DNA from: Poseidonibacter antarcticus
GTDB lineage: Bacteria > Campylobacterota > Campylobacteria > Campylobacterales > Arcobacteraceae
Assembly (NCBI RefSeq): GCF_003667345.1
Contig: NZ_RCWF01000010.1
Location: forward strand, 30,855 to 94,854
DNA: 64,000 nucleotides
Direction: 5' to 3'
The position numbers were made by a program, and so were the translations under genes. Shown piece by piece: positions 7,622-17,072 of this stretch (within the stretch, counting starts at the first letter, position 1; each line of letters begins with the position of its first letter). The notes below the pieces were generated by a model. That model was given only the letters and a program-made list of their open reading frames with translations, was not told the DNA's origin and searched no databases.

Positions 7622-8926
7622 TTAAATACTACTTTTTAAAAGTTTTATAAGTTTTTTTGCACTTTGTTTTGATCCATATAATGTACTATCTAGTGTAATA
7701 TGGTAATTTGTTGCATCTCGCCAATCTTTTTTTGTAAAATGCATACAATAATTCGCTCTTTGCTCATCTGATTGTTTTAAGTCATTATTTTCTAAAGGTA
7801 TTTTTACATTATATTCTTTATTTATTTTCTCTTTTCTATACTCTTCATTTGCATGAATAAAAATATTTATACAATTTGGATGATCTTTTAAAATGAAATT
7901 TGCACATCGTCCTACTATTACACATGATTCTTTTGCACAAATTTCTCTTATTATTTTACTTTGAACTAAAAAAAGTGCATCTTTTGGTGGTATCTCATCA
8001 TTTACATAAGTATAGTTTTGTTCATATAAATCATATATTAATGAATTAGTAAGTTTCTGCTCATTTTCTTGAATATATTGTGTTGTGTAACCTGTTTGTT
8101 TTGCGGTTAAATCAATTAATTCTTTATCAATAAATGATATTCCTAATTCTTGTGCGATATATTTTCCAATCTCATGTCCACCACTACCATACTCTCTTGA
8201 AATTGTAATAACAAATGTATTATTATATTTATTACTTAAATCTTCATTTTTTGATTCTTTTATTTCTTCATTAAAAAGCCATTTTTCTACAACATTTAAT
8301 TTAACACTAAAAAACTTAATAAGTGCTCCAATTAATAATGCAGCGATAATACTACCTTCTCTTATTCCTACTAATTCATTTAAAAAAATAAATGAGCTAA
8401 TTACTCCTATTACTACCATTAGGCTATCCATAGAAATTTTTATTTTCCCAAACTCTTTTTTAAAAGTTTGCGAAATAACAAGAACCAATCCTTCTAATGG
8501 AAGATAGGTTAATCTTGTTTTAATAACAAGAAATATTCCAAAGGCTAATACAACACAAGCAATTAAGCACAAAATTAGTTGTTCCATATAATTTATTGGG
8601 TTTAAGTTTTCGACCAAAGGCATTGCAATATCAATACAATAACCAAAAACTATAATAGCAGGAAGTTGTACTAACTGAACAATATTATATTTTTTACGAA
8701 GTATTGCTATTTGGATTACCATAAATAAAGCATTTAAAATTATTGTAAGTTCCCCTATTGATAAAGGAAACTTTAAACTATATATATAAGGTACACATGA
8801 TATAGGTGATACTCCTATATCTGCTTTTATAGAAAAGGAAATTCCAAAGGCCATAATAAAGAGTCCTAGTGTAAAAACAAGTACTCTTTTCATAAAATTT
8901 ATATTAATTATTTTTTCTTTTAACAA
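7622..8926 (-). CDS. YczE-type membrane domain fused to cytidylate-kinase-like domain
   Basis: The protein has 434 residues and two distinct halves. Residues about 12-215 form a multi-pass membrane domain of the YczE/DUF6198 type (FTLGLFIMAFGISFSIKADIGVSP is its start, here split by residue 20). Residues about 238-434 are soluble and match the cytidylate-kinase-like family: ISREYGSGGHEIG at 242-254 as P-loop, FIDKELI, and VIVGRCANFIL. The second domain is a P-loop nucleotide or small-molecule kinase. The membrane half is of unknown transport or sensing function. The reading frame is intact across the junction, so this is a true fusion. An ATG at codon 12 is a possible alternative start. Confidence 0.75.
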   Translation of the reverse strand: MLKEKIININFMKRVLVFTLGLFIMAFGISFSIKADIGVSPISCVPYIYSLKFPLSIGELTIILNALFMVIQIAILRKKYNIVQLVQLPAIIVFGYCIDIAMPLVENLNPINYMEQLILCLIACVVLAFGIFLVIKTRLTYLPLEGLVLVISQTFKKEFGKIKISMDSLMVVIGVISSFIFLNELVGIREGSIIAALLIGALIKFFSVKLNVVEKWLFNEEIKESKNEDLSNKYNNTFVITISREYGSGGHEIGKYIAQELGISFIDKELIDLTAKQTGYTTQYIQENEQKLTNSLIYDLYEQNYTYVNDEIPPKDALFLVQSKIIREICAKESCVIVGRCANFILKDHPNCINIFIHANEEYRKEKINKEYNVKIPLENNDLKQSDEQRANYCMHFTKKDWRDATNYHITLDSTLYGSKQSAKKLIKLLKSSI

Positions 8927-8980
8927 ATTAGTTCTTTCTTTTTGAGTATTGGTTAGATTAACTAAGTTAGGGGAATTAAG

Positions 8981-10180
8981 TTATTTAGTTCTTTCGATTT
9001 TTAAGACTTCTTCTAGTTCTCGAACACGTTTAACCAGATTTATTGTAGTCTCTCTTATCTTAATATTTTCTTTCTCTAGTAATTCTATTTTATTTTTGAT
9101 TATACTATTCTCTTCAGTAAGAGCATCAACTTTAATTATTTCTTTTTGAGCTTTTTCTATATGATTCTCAAGTTCACTTCTTTTAGACATCAGCATAGAA
9201 TTGTATTTTTCATCTTTTTTATTTAAATCTTTTTCATACTTATCTACTTGAGAGAGTAAAGTATTTACTCTTTTTTCTAAAATATCAGAAGAGTTTGAAA
9301 ACATTGATAAATTTGATCTTTCAAATTTAAGATTTTCTATTTCTTTTTTATAATTAAATTCTTTTATATTAAATTCTTTTATACTATTTAAAACTTTTTT
9401 ATGAAAATCTCTTTTTTCAAGATTCTCCTTAGTTGTTAAAAAAGAAATAGTTATATAAGAATCTTCTTCTGTATCTAATTTAAAAATCGTATTATTTAAA
9501 TGAAATTCTTCTTTATTCTTACTTATAAACTTTGTATTACCTTTCCAAAGTTTTCCTTCTTTTAAGGTATTCCAAGTATCATCAATATATTTTTTATCTA
9601 TATCAGGATGAATAATATCTTCAAAAGATAAATCTTTTAGATCCTCTTCTTTATATCCTGTAACTTCAAACATAGATTCATTCATATAGGTTATATTACC
9701 ATTTGATTGCATTTTATAAATCAAGGCTACACTATTAACAGAATCTAGATAATTATTAATCTCATTCTTTCTTAATTCAGCTTTATATTTAAAATATTTT
9801 CCTTCACAAAGCATATCAATTTTTCGAATAAGAGATTGAAGATTAATAGGTTTTGGTAAAAAAGAACTAACATTTAAATTAATTGCTTGAATTAATATTT
9901 CTTGATCAAGATTTGCTGAAACAATTAAAAAAGGGATTTGCATATCAGAACGTCTAATAAGTTTTAATAACTCTATTCCGTTTATCTTAGGCATATTTAT
10001 ATCTGAAATTATAATATCAATATTTTTATTTTCTTCATAAATATTAAAAGCATCTGCACCATTTGAAGCTGTATGAACTTTTTTAAAATATCTACCTAGA
10101 GATTTAGAAATGACTTCTAAGTCTGTATTATTATCATCAACTATTAAAATACTTATACTTTTTAAAAAGTCATCTACCAT
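8981..10180 (-). CDS. Response regulator with PAS domain and long coiled coil
   Basis: A 399-residue protein. The receiver (about 8-122) has phospho-acceptor D60 in IISDINMP and K110. A PAS domain (about 128-255) has the hallmark NESMFEVTGYKEEDL. A long, charged coiled coil runs from about 270 to the end. No kinase, cyclase, phosphodiesterase or DNA-binding domain is present, so output probably works by protein contact through the coiled coil. It is divergent from the receiver-kinase gene at 10276, which shares receiver similarity and probably the promoter region, suggesting one signalling unit. Confidence 0.8.
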   Translation of the reverse strand: MVDDFLKSISILIVDDNNTDLEVISKSLGRYFKKVHTASNGADAFNIYEENKNIDIIISDINMPKINGIELLKLIRRSDMQIPFLIVSANLDQEILIQAINLNVSSFLPKPINLQSLIRKIDMLCEGKYFKYKAELRKNEINNYLDSVNSVALIYKMQSNGNITYMNESMFEVTGYKEEDLKDLSFEDIIHPDIDKKYIDDTWNTLKEGKLWKGNTKFISKNKEEFHLNNTIFKLDTEEDSYITISFLTTKENLEKRDFHKKVLNSIKEFNIKEFNYKKEIENLKFERSNLSMFSNSSDILEKRVNTLLSQVDKYEKDLNKKDEKYNSMLMSKRSELENHIEKAQKEIIKVDALTEENSIIKNKIELLEKENIKIRETTINLVKRVRELEEVLKIERTK

Positions 10181-10275
10181 TAAATTAATACCTATTATTT
10201 AGTTTCTAGATTTTATCTTAATAAGCATAAATATATGCTAATATAAATCTTATTTAATTTAGGAGATATTTTTTT

Positions 10276-11391
10276 ATGATAAATTTGAGAGTAATAATTG
10301 TAGAGGATGATGAATTTTTATTAAAAAAAATAGCAACTGTTTTAGAAAAAGAAGTTTCAAATATATATACCTTTAAAAATCCAATTGAAGCTATAAGCAA
10401 AGTAAATGAAATCAAGCCTGATATAATTATTTCTGACATAGATATGCCTGAGATGAGTGGTATAGACATGTATAAAGAATTAAAAGAAAATAATTTAGAT
10501 ATTCCTATTATTTTAGCTTCAGCGTTTAGTCAACCAGAATATTTTATTGAAGCTATAAAATTAAAAGTAAAAAATTTCATTCTTAAACCAATAGATTTAG
10601 ACGATTTAATAATTGAACTTAAACAATTTGAAAAAGAGTTACAAAATGAACAAGCGATTATTAAACAAGAACGAATGTTAGTAATTCAATCAAAAATGGC
10701 TGCCATGGGAGAGATGTTAACAAATATTGCACATCAATGGAGACAACCTTTAAATACAATTTCTATTTGTGCTTCAAGTATAAAACTTGAAGAAGAATTT
10801 GGTAATATAATAGATGAAAACAATACAATAAAAAGTATGGTCTCAAATATAATGAATTCAGTAGATTATATGAATAATACATTAAATGATTTTCAAGGTT
10901 ATTTAAAACCAAATAAATTAGAAAGTTCTTTTTATATACAAGATACTTTAAATAAAGTTGAAAAATTAATACTTTCACAAACAAAAACACACCATATAAA
11001 ATTAATAAAAGAAATTAATGATTTTCATTTAACTACATATCAAAATGAACTAATTCAAGTTTTAATAAATATTAAAAATAATGCAATTGAAGAACTTGTG
11101 AAATCAAAAGAAGATAGAATAATTAAAGTAGCAACAGAAGAAATTGATAATAAACTTATTATTACTGTTCATGATAATGCAGGAGGAATTCCTGAAGAAT
11201 ATTTAGATAAAGTTTTTCAAGCATATTTTACTACAAAAGAAATCACAGGAACAGGAATTGGTCTACATATGTCAAAACAGATTATAGAAAATCATTTAAA
11301 TGGAGAAATTTCTGTTTCAAATGAGAAATTTATATATAAAGACACTACGTATTATGGAGCTAATTTTAAGATTTCACTACCTTTGTCTTAA
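10276..11391 (+). CDS. Receiver-histidine kinase (HWRQPL type)
   Basis: A 371-residue cytoplasmic protein with a receiver at the N-terminus (about 1-118; D54 in IISDIDMP, K104) and a histidine kinase behind it. The H-box is NIAHQWRQPLNTI with H153, the N-box is around LINIKNNAIEEL, and the G2 region is GTGIGLHMSKQI. The kinase type with HQWRQPL is frequent in Campylobacterota. There is no membrane segment or PAS domain, so the receiver is the only input. It is divergent from the PAS regulator at 8981. AGGAG precedes the ATG. Confidence 0.85.
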   Translation: MINLRVIIVEDDEFLLKKIATVLEKEVSNIYTFKNPIEAISKVNEIKPDIIISDIDMPEMSGIDMYKELKENNLDIPIILASAFSQPEYFIEAIKLKVKNFILKPIDLDDLIIELKQFEKELQNEQAIIKQERMLVIQSKMAAMGEMLTNIAHQWRQPLNTISICASSIKLEEEFGNIIDENNTIKSMVSNIMNSVDYMNNTLNDFQGYLKPNKLESSFYIQDTLNKVEKLILSQTKTHHIKLIKEINDFHLTTYQNELIQVLINIKNNAIEELVKSKEDRIIKVATEEIDNKLIITVHDNAGGIPEEYLDKVFQAYFTTKEITGTGIGLHMSKQIIENHLNGEISVSNEKFIYKDTTYYGANFKISLPLS

Positions 11392-11675
11392 AAACCTATA
11401 TTTTAATAGCTTCTCTACCTTATTTTGATTACCACTTAAGGCTGAGTGTTTACCTTCTATTTTAGCTGTTAATGCTTGTTCTTTCTTTTACTTTTTTAAG
11501 TATGTCAATAATATTTCTTTGATTCCTTGATAAATCATCAATTTTCATAATACTGCAAAGTTTTTACAAAATAAGAAAGAAACTGTTCAGAAAAAGATAC
11601 AAGCACAGCAAAAGATCCTATTACAATTTGAGAAATATTTTCTAAGTTAAGATATGAACTTAGTCTTTTTGGCAT
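11377..11675 (-). pseudogene. Probable decayed gene remnant
   Basis: On the minus strand an ATG at 11675 opens a 45-codon frame (start MPKRLSSYLNLENISQIV, stop at 11538) that looks like the N-terminus of a membrane protein. Coding-like sequence then continues in other frames: MKIDDLSRNQRNIIDIL, then EQALTAKIEGKHSALSGNQN, ending at a stop at 11377. Natural-looking peptide segments in successive frames suggest a gene with frameshifts. I cannot name the family. The 3' end overlaps the kinase gene stop. It could also be chance, since each piece is short. Confidence 0.35.
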
Positions 11676-11696
11676 TTATTTAGCTTTCTGTAAAAT

Positions 11697-11755
11697 AGCG
11701 TCTTGAATGTGATTTATTTACATAGTAATTGTCAATAAATCACATTTAAGATGTT
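11697..11755. repeat. Long inverted repeat (22-bp arms, 15-bp loop)
   Basis: Arms at 11697-11718 and 11734-11755 pair along their full length if G-U pairs are allowed. The inner 13 bp (AATGTGATTTATT and its complement) are perfect. It lies between the decayed gene and the small ORF at 11805. No U-tract follows on either side, so a simple terminator is not the obvious reading. An operator, an attachment site or an RNA hairpin are alternatives. Confidence 0.6.
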
Positions 11756-11804
11756 CATAATTAACATTATTATATACTTAATTCTACATTTGAAAGGAAA
11801 AAAA

Positions 11805-12029
11805 ATGCTAGACAAAAATTATGCGTATATAAAAACACAAGATGGTGATGAAATCCAAGGATTAACAATCGAAGAGTTTAATAATGCTATAGTAAAGTTA
11901 GATTATAAAAAATTGGAAAAATCTGATAGAGTTATATACTTTATTAAAAAACAAAAAAAAGTTGATAATATCAATTATTTTGAGAGTGATTATATAGAAC
12001 AATATAAAGACAATACAAACACAATCTAA
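11805..12029 (+). CDS. Small hypothetical protein
   Basis: A 74-residue protein starting at the ATG at 11805, which has a strong GAAAGGA ribosome binding site. An in-frame ATG at 11751 has none and overlaps the inverted repeat. The protein is charged, with many Lys, Asp and Tyr and no signal peptide or membrane segment. I do not recognise a family. It stands alone between a gene remnant and the convergent pepA operon, a typical accessory-gene setting. Confidence 0.6.
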   Translation: MLDKNYAYIKTQDGDEIQGLTIEEFNNAIVKLDYKKLEKSDRVIYFIKKQKKVDNINYFESDYIEQYKDNTNTI

Positions 12030-12174
12030 TATCTAAATTAAACTTCATTAATTACTGTACCAATAAATATTAATATAATTTATTCTTTTAATAGTAAACA
12101 TTTCAAAAAAAATTATTTAGTAAACCAAATACACAAGTTAGTTTAGAGTGGTAATTTAAAGTAAGAATAATTAG

Positions 12175-12220
12175 TTTTATGACAAGAGTCATAAAAAGTA
12201 TTAATTAACTAATACTTTTT
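12175..12220. terminator. Two overlapping hairpins between the small ORF and pepA
   Basis: A stem of TTTTATGAC (12175-12183) with GTCATAAAA (12188-12196) is followed by an 11-bp stem AAAAAGTATTA (12193-12203) with its complement (12210-12220). The second overlaps the end of pepA. The two share bases and could terminate the convergent transcripts in opposite directions. Confidence 0.6.
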
Positions 12221-13635
12221 AAAAACTCTATTGTCATTCTAACACCAGCACCACTTGCACCATGTGGATTATATCCCCATGCTTTTTCAACATAAGCAGG
12301 TCCTGCAATGTCAAAGTGAATCCATTTGTTTTTATTTTCTTCATATACAAAATTATCCAAAAATAATCCAGCTGTAATAGCTCCACCATATCTAGTACTT
12401 GCAATATTTGAGATATCTGCAATTTCTGATTTGATTGATTTTCTTAAAAATCTATTAAAATCTAAAGTTGTTGCATATTCACCTGAATTATGTGCTGATG
12501 AAACAGCACTTGCTTTTAATACCTCATCATTTCCCATAATTCCAGTTGTATATTCTCCAACTCCAACTACACAAGCACCAGTTAGTGTCGCATAATCAAA
12601 AATATAATCAATATCATCTATCTCATCTTGTGCATAACATAAACAATCAGCAAGAACAAGTCTTCCCTCTGCATCTGTATTTCTTACTTCAATAGTTTTA
12701 CCATTTTTAGCAACTAATACATCATCAGGTTTATAAGCATCTCCACCAATCATATTTTCAACCGCACCTACAACTGCATGAACTTCATAAGGTAATTCAA
12801 GTTTAGCAATAGCCCAAATAGTAGCTAATACTGCACAACCACCTGATTTATCAGATTTCATAGTAACCATATAATCAGCAGGTTTTAAAGAAAGCCCACC
12901 TGAATCATAAGTAAGTCCTTTTCCAACAAGAACAATTTTACTTTTAGCTTCTTTTGGTTTATATGATAAATGAATTAATTGAGACTCATGAATAGATGCA
13001 CGTCCTACACTTAACATTGCATTCATATCATTTTTTTCTAAATATTTTTCACCCTTGATTTTACAATCAATATTTGCATCTTTTGCTAGTTTTTTAGCAA
13101 CTTCTGCCATTACTTCAGGATAGAAATCAGCAGGAGTTGTATTTACCATATCTCTAGTTTTATTAACAGCTTTTGAGATAATTTTAGATTCTTCTAAAAT
13201 TGAATTTAACTCGATATTATCTAAAGATGGTGAGTCCTCTTCAATAGAAATAGTTAATTCTTGTTTTTTCTTTTTATCTTTTTTTGATTTATAATTATCA
13301 AAAGTATATGCACCTAAAAGTGTACCTTCAACAATAAACTTTAATACACGAGAATCTAAAGAAGTCAAATCTAATTTTGCACTTTTAAAAGATGTCGTTT
13401 GAAACTTTTTAATCGCAGTAGCAATTGCAATTGCTAAAGAGTCATAAGTCTCTTCTTCAAAACCTACAAATATTTTTCCTGATTCAGGTAAAAAAGCTAT
13501 AATCTCATCATGAGCTTCAAAACCTAAACTTTCTAATAACTCTTTTTCTTCTACATCATCAATATTATCTACTAATACAATTTGTAAATCTGATTTTATT
13601 TTATCTATATTTGTATTTGTTAAATTAATTTTCAT
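12205..13635 (-). CDS. pepA: Leucyl aminopeptidase (M17)
   Basis: About 476 residues of the M17 metallopeptidase family. The C-terminal catalytic domain has the metal and active-site stretches KGLTYDSGGLSLKP, KSDKSGG and the signature NTDAEGRLVLAD. It removes N-terminal residues from peptides in the cytoplasm using two metal ions, usually as a hexamer. I prefer the ATG at 13635, which has AAAAGG six bases upstream, over the ATG at 13650. The gene overlaps the end of the DedA gene and is probably co-transcribed with dedA, trpB and apt. Confidence 0.93.
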   Translation of the reverse strand: MKINLTNTNIDKIKSDLQIVLVDNIDDVEEKELLESLGFEAHDEIIAFLPESGKIFVGFEEETYDSLAIAIATAIKKFQTTSFKSAKLDLTSLDSRVLKFIVEGTLLGAYTFDNYKSKKDKKKKQELTISIEEDSPSLDNIELNSILEESKIISKAVNKTRDMVNTTPADFYPEVMAEVAKKLAKDANIDCKIKGEKYLEKNDMNAMLSVGRASIHESQLIHLSYKPKEAKSKIVLVGKGLTYDSGGLSLKPADYMVTMKSDKSGGCAVLATIWAIAKLELPYEVHAVVGAVENMIGGDAYKPDDVLVAKNGKTIEVRNTDAEGRLVLADCLCYAQDEIDDIDYIFDYATLTGACVVGVGEYTTGIMGNDEVLKASAVSSAHNSGEYATTLDFNRFLRKSIKSEIADISNIASTRYGGAITAGLFLDNFVYEENKNKWIHFDIAGPAYVEKAWGYNPHGASGAGVRMTIEFLKSIS

Positions 13636-14347
13636 TTGAAACCTTTTCATTTATATTTATTTTTTCTACTTTTTTTGAAGCTTTGTTAAAGTAATAAATC
13701 ATACTTCCTCCAAAACCTAAGACAATAGGTAATACAAAATACCAATACTCTTTTATCCAATGTAATACTTCTAATATTTCTTCACCAAAATACCAAACAG
13801 GAACAATAGTAAAAGTAGCCCAACACCAAGCAGAAAGAAGATTGATAAAAGCAAACATTTTTGCTGAATATCTTGTAAGTCCTATTGAAATAGGAATAAT
13901 AGTTCTCATACCATACATATATCTTTGTGCAAAAATAATAGGCCAACCATATTTTTGTAATAAAAGGTGAGCAAGGGCAAATTTTCTTCTTTGACCTTTA
14001 AACTTTTTATTTACATAAGATTTGTTAAATCTACCAATATAAAAATATACTTGATCTCCTGCAAAACCACCAAGACCTGCAACAAAAATTGCAATATAAA
14101 GATTCATATGTCCTGAATGAGATAATAGCCCAGCCATTATAAGACCAGCTTCACCCTCAATCATTCCCCATGCAAAAAGTATAATATATCCATACTCTTT
14201 TAATAAGTACATAAATCTATTTTCAAAACCTGTAACAGGCGCTTGATAAAGGCTATAGGCTATAAAAGAAATAAATATAAGCAATATAACAGCTAATATT
14301 TTTCCAGCGTGAGTCTGTAACTTTTTAAAGAACTCTTGCATTTTCAT
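13625..14347 (-). CDS. DedA-family membrane protein
   Basis: A 240-residue DedA/SNARE-associated family protein. Several membrane segments are visible, with the conserved stretches EYGYIILFAWGMIEGEAGL (near residue 49), GDQVYFYIGR and RYMYGMRTIIPISIGL. DedA proteins act as flippases or scramblases for lipid carriers such as undecaprenyl phosphate and phosphatidylethanolamine. It lies 3 bases after trpB and overlaps pepA, so it is part of an apt-trpB-dedA-pepA run. Confidence 0.85.
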   Translation of the reverse strand: MKMQEFFKKLQTHAGKILAVILLIFISFIAYSLYQAPVTGFENRFMYLLKEYGYIILFAWGMIEGEAGLIMAGLLSHSGHMNLYIAIFVAGLGGFAGDQVYFYIGRFNKSYVNKKFKGQRRKFALAHLLLQKYGWPIIFAQRYMYGMRTIIPISIGLTRYSAKMFAFINLLSAWCWATFTIVPVWYFGEEILEVLHWIKEYWYFVLPIVLGFGGSMIYYFNKASKKVEKININEKVSNEN

Positions 14348-14350
14348 TCC

Positions 14351-15559
14351 TTAGTCAAAATCTAATAAACTTTTTGCTTGAATCATATCTTTATCACCAC
14401 GACCTGATAAATTTACAATTACTGTTTTACCCTTTAATTTTTCTTTAGCTTTCTTTAAATATGCAATTGCATGTGAACTTTCAAAAGCAGGAATAATACC
14501 CTCAGCTTGACTTAACCAAACGAAAGCATCTAATGCTTCTTGATCTGTAATTGAATCGTATTGAATACTTTTATTATCTTTATGGAAAGAGTGTTCAGGA
14601 CCAATTCCTGGATAATCAAGCCCTGCACTAATAGAATGTGCTTCTAATACTTGACCATCTTCATCTTGAAGTAAATAAGAACATTGACCATGTAAAACTC
14701 CAGGACTTCCTTTTTCAAGTGAACATCCGTGTTTATTAGTATCAAGTCCTAAACCACCAGCTTCAATTCCAATACAAGTAACTTCCTTATCTTCTAAAAA
14801 GTGTGAAAACATACCAATAGCATTTGAACCACCACCAATACATGCAATTACATAATCAGGTAATCTATTTTCTTTTTGCAAAATTTGTTTTCTTGCTTCA
14901 TAACCAATAACTGCTTGGAAATCTCTAACCATCATAGGATAAGGATGAGGACCTGCAACTGTTCCAATTATATAAAAAGTATCACGTGCATTTGTAACCC
15001 AATATCTAATTGCATCATTCATTGCATCTTTTAATGTTTTACTTCCACTTTCAACTGCAATTACTTTTGCACCTAATAGTTTCATTCTAAATACATTTAA
15101 CTCTTGTCTTTTTACATCTTTTGCACCCATAAATACAGTACATTCTAAACCCATAAGAGCAGCAATTGTAGCAGTTGCAACACCGTGTTGCCCTGCTCCT
15201 GTTTCTGCTATTACTTTTGTTTTACCAAGTTTTTTAGCTAGTAATCCTTGAGCAATAACATTATTAATTTTATGTGCACCTGTATGATTTAAATCTTCTC
15301 TTTTTAAATATACCTTTGCTCCTATTTCTTTTGAAATATTTCCTGCAAAATAAAGTGGATTTTCACGTCCTACATAATCTTTTAATAAAGCATTTACCTC
15401 AGACCAAAACTCTTTATCAAATCTGTATTTTTTATACTCTATTTCTAACTCTTTTAACACAGGCATTAAAGTTTCAGGAACATATTGTCCTCCAAAAATG
15501 CCAAACTGACCTTTTGAATCTGGATCAAAAGCACTTGTTTTTGGTATATAATCACTCAT
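14351..15559 (-). CDS. trpB: Tryptophan synthase beta chain
   Basis: A 402-residue TrpB1-type enzyme. The PLP-binding lysine is K97 in HTGAHKINN, the phosphate loop is IGGGSNAIG, and the active-site Glu lies in AETGAGQHG. It joins indole and serine to give tryptophan. TrpB normally works with TrpA, but no trpA or other trp gene is adjacent here. The neighbours are apt, dedA and pepA. TrpA may be elsewhere in the chromosome. Its length and motifs show a functional enzyme. Confidence 0.95.
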   Translation of the reverse strand: MSDYIPKTSAFDPDSKGQFGIFGGQYVPETLMPVLKELEIEYKKYRFDKEFWSEVNALLKDYVGRENPLYFAGNISKEIGAKVYLKREDLNHTGAHKINNVIAQGLLAKKLGKTKVIAETGAGQHGVATATIAALMGLECTVFMGAKDVKRQELNVFRMKLLGAKVIAVESGSKTLKDAMNDAIRYWVTNARDTFYIIGTVAGPHPYPMMVRDFQAVIGYEARKQILQKENRLPDYVIACIGGGSNAIGMFSHFLEDKEVTCIGIEAGGLGLDTNKHGCSLEKGSPGVLHGQCSYLLQDEDGQVLEAHSISAGLDYPGIGPEHSFHKDNKSIQYDSITDQEALDAFVWLSQAEGIIPAFESSHAIAYLKKAKEKLKGKTVIVNLSGRGDKDMIQAKSLLDFD

Positions 15560-15571
15560 AATATCTCTTTC

Positions 15572-16126
15572 TTATATTTCTAATACTGAATAAACAGGTG
15601 CAATTTGTTTTAATTTTTTAACACCACCTAAAATTTCAATATTCATTAAAAAACACACTTCAACTAAGTCAACATTTAACTTATTTATCAAGCTAGCAGC
15701 AGCATAAGCTGTTCCACCACTTACAATAATATCATCCATTAAAAGTACACGTGCATCTTTATCATCTCTAAAAGCATCCAAGTGTATTTCTACCTCATCA
15801 AAACCGTATTCTAACTCATATTTTTCACATACTGTCGTATTTGGAAGTTTTCCTTTTTTTCGAACAGGAACAAAACCAATTCCTAATCTATCTGCAAGTG
15901 CAGCTGCAAAAATAAAACCTCTTGCATCAATTCCTGCAATATAATCTAAATTATAATCTTTATATCTATCTTCTAAATGTGTCATTAGAAGTCTAAAGGC
16001 CTTTTTATCATTTAATAAAGTCGTAATATCTTTAAATATTATCCCTTCTTTAGGGAAATTATCAACACTTCTAATTGAATTTAGTAATAAATTTTTTTCA
16101 TCTTTTGTTAATATTTTTTTACTCAA
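15572..16126 (-). CDS. apt: Adenine phosphoribosyltransferase
   Basis: A 184-residue type I phosphoribosyltransferase. The PRPP-binding motif is [14 protein letters not shown]. The N-terminal [15 protein letters not shown] and the central [18 protein letters not shown] are typical of Apt. It converts adenine and PRPP to AMP in purine salvage. It is the first gene of the apt-trpB-dedA-pepA series, 12 bases from trpB. Confidence 0.95.
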   Translation of the reverse strand: MSKKILTKDEKNLLLNSIRSVDNFPKEGIIFKDITTLLNDKKAFRLLMTHLEDRYKDYNLDYIAGIDARGFIFAAALADRLGIGFVPVRKKGKLPNTTVCEKYELEYGFDEVEIHLDAFRDDKDARVLLMDDIIVSGGTAYAAASLINKLNVDLVEVCFLMNIEILGGVKKLKQIAPVYSVLEI

Positions 16127-16229
16127 AATAATCCTTAAGTTACACTAAATCTAGTGAAAAGTAAATTATTTTATCTAAATAATTATTATGACTTTATGAT
16201 TTAATTGAAATATTTAATATCATTTTAAA

Positions 16230-16235
16230 TATAAT
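16230..16235 (+). promoter_or_regulatory. Putative -10 box (TATAAT) for the ligase gene
   Basis: TATAAT lies 27 bases upstream of the ATG at 16263 in the gap between divergent apt and the ligase gene. Weak evidence beyond sequence and position. Confidence 0.4.
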
Positions 16236-16262
16236 AAAATAAATTATTTTAAAAGAGTTATT

Positions 16263-17072
16263 ATGAGATTACTTTTATTACTTATACTATTATTTACTTT
16301 ACAAATTTCTTTATTTTCTATAGAGTTACAAAAACCAAAAACATATAATCATTCTCAAAATATTACAAATTGGTTAATGAGTGAGAAACTTGATGGAATA
16401 AGAGCATATTGGAATGGAAAAAATTTACTAAGTAAAAATGGAAATATTATAAATGCCCCTTCTTGGTTTATCAAAAATTTTCCAAAGTTCCAACTTGATG
16501 GTGAATTATGGACTAAAAGAGATGATTTTGAGAATATTCAAAGTATAGTTTTAGATAAAATTCCATCAAAACATTGGAATGAAATAACTTATAATATATT
16601 TGAAGTTCCAGAAGAAAAAGGTAATTTTCTAAAAAGATTAGAAAAAATAAAAAAATTTCAAGAAAAACATCATAATAAATATATCAAGATAATTAAACAA
16701 ATAAGATGTAAAAACAAAGAACATTTGGAAGAATATTTAAATAAACTAGTAGAGCAAAAAGCTGAAGGTTTAATAATAAAAAATCCAGATTTAGAATATT
16801 TTATAGGTAGAAGTCCAAATATCTTAAAAGTAAAAAAATTTAAAGATATGGAAGCAGAAGTAATTGGAATAAATTATAAAAATGGCAATTTTAAAAGTTT
16901 AGTTCTAAAACTTGAAAATGGAATTATTTTCAATTTAGGAAATGGCTTTTCAAAAGAAGAAAGAATAAATCATCCAAAAATCAAAGATATGGTTAGCTTT
17001 AAATACTATAATCTTACAAAATATGGTAAACCAAAATTTGCTTCTTTTTTAAGAGTTAGAAAATTAGAATAA
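16263..17072 (+). CDS. Secreted ATP-dependent DNA ligase
   Basis: A 269-residue minimal ATP-dependent DNA ligase. It carries a signal peptide (residues 1 to about 19, ending SLFS). Motif I is EKLDGIRA with nucleophile K42, then the DGELW motif III-like stretch, EGLIIKNP (motif IV) and VKKFKD (motif V), and an OB domain that ends the protein. It matches the small periplasmic ligases of Campylobacter and other naturally transformable Gram-negatives. They seal nicks in DNA, perhaps incoming DNA in the periplasm. Its stop touches the end of the convergent pseudopilin gene, also an uptake-type component. The link to competence is inferred. Confidence 0.85.
   Translation: MRLLLLLILLFTLQISLFSIELQKPKTYNHSQNITNWLMSEKLDGIRAYWNGKNLLSKNGNIINAPSWFIKNFPKFQLDGELWTKRDDFENIQSIVLDKIPSKHWNEITYNIFEVPEEKGNFLKRLEKIKKFQEKHHNKYIKIIKQIRCKNKEHLEEYLNKLVEQKAEGLIIKNPDLEYFIGRSPNILKVKKFKDMEAEVIGINYKNGNFKSLVLKLENGIIFNLGNGFSKEERINHPKIKDMVSFKYYNLTKYGKPKFASFLRVRKLE

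Noticed and set aside
8949..9149. Plus-strand frame over the end of the PAS regulator gene
   Set aside because: It is antisense to a well-supported coiled-coil coding region and shows no ribosome binding site or domain.
11751..11804. Longer start for the small ORF at 11805
   Set aside because: The upstream ATG lacks a ribosome binding site and lies in the inverted repeat, while the ATG at 11805 has GAAAGGA.
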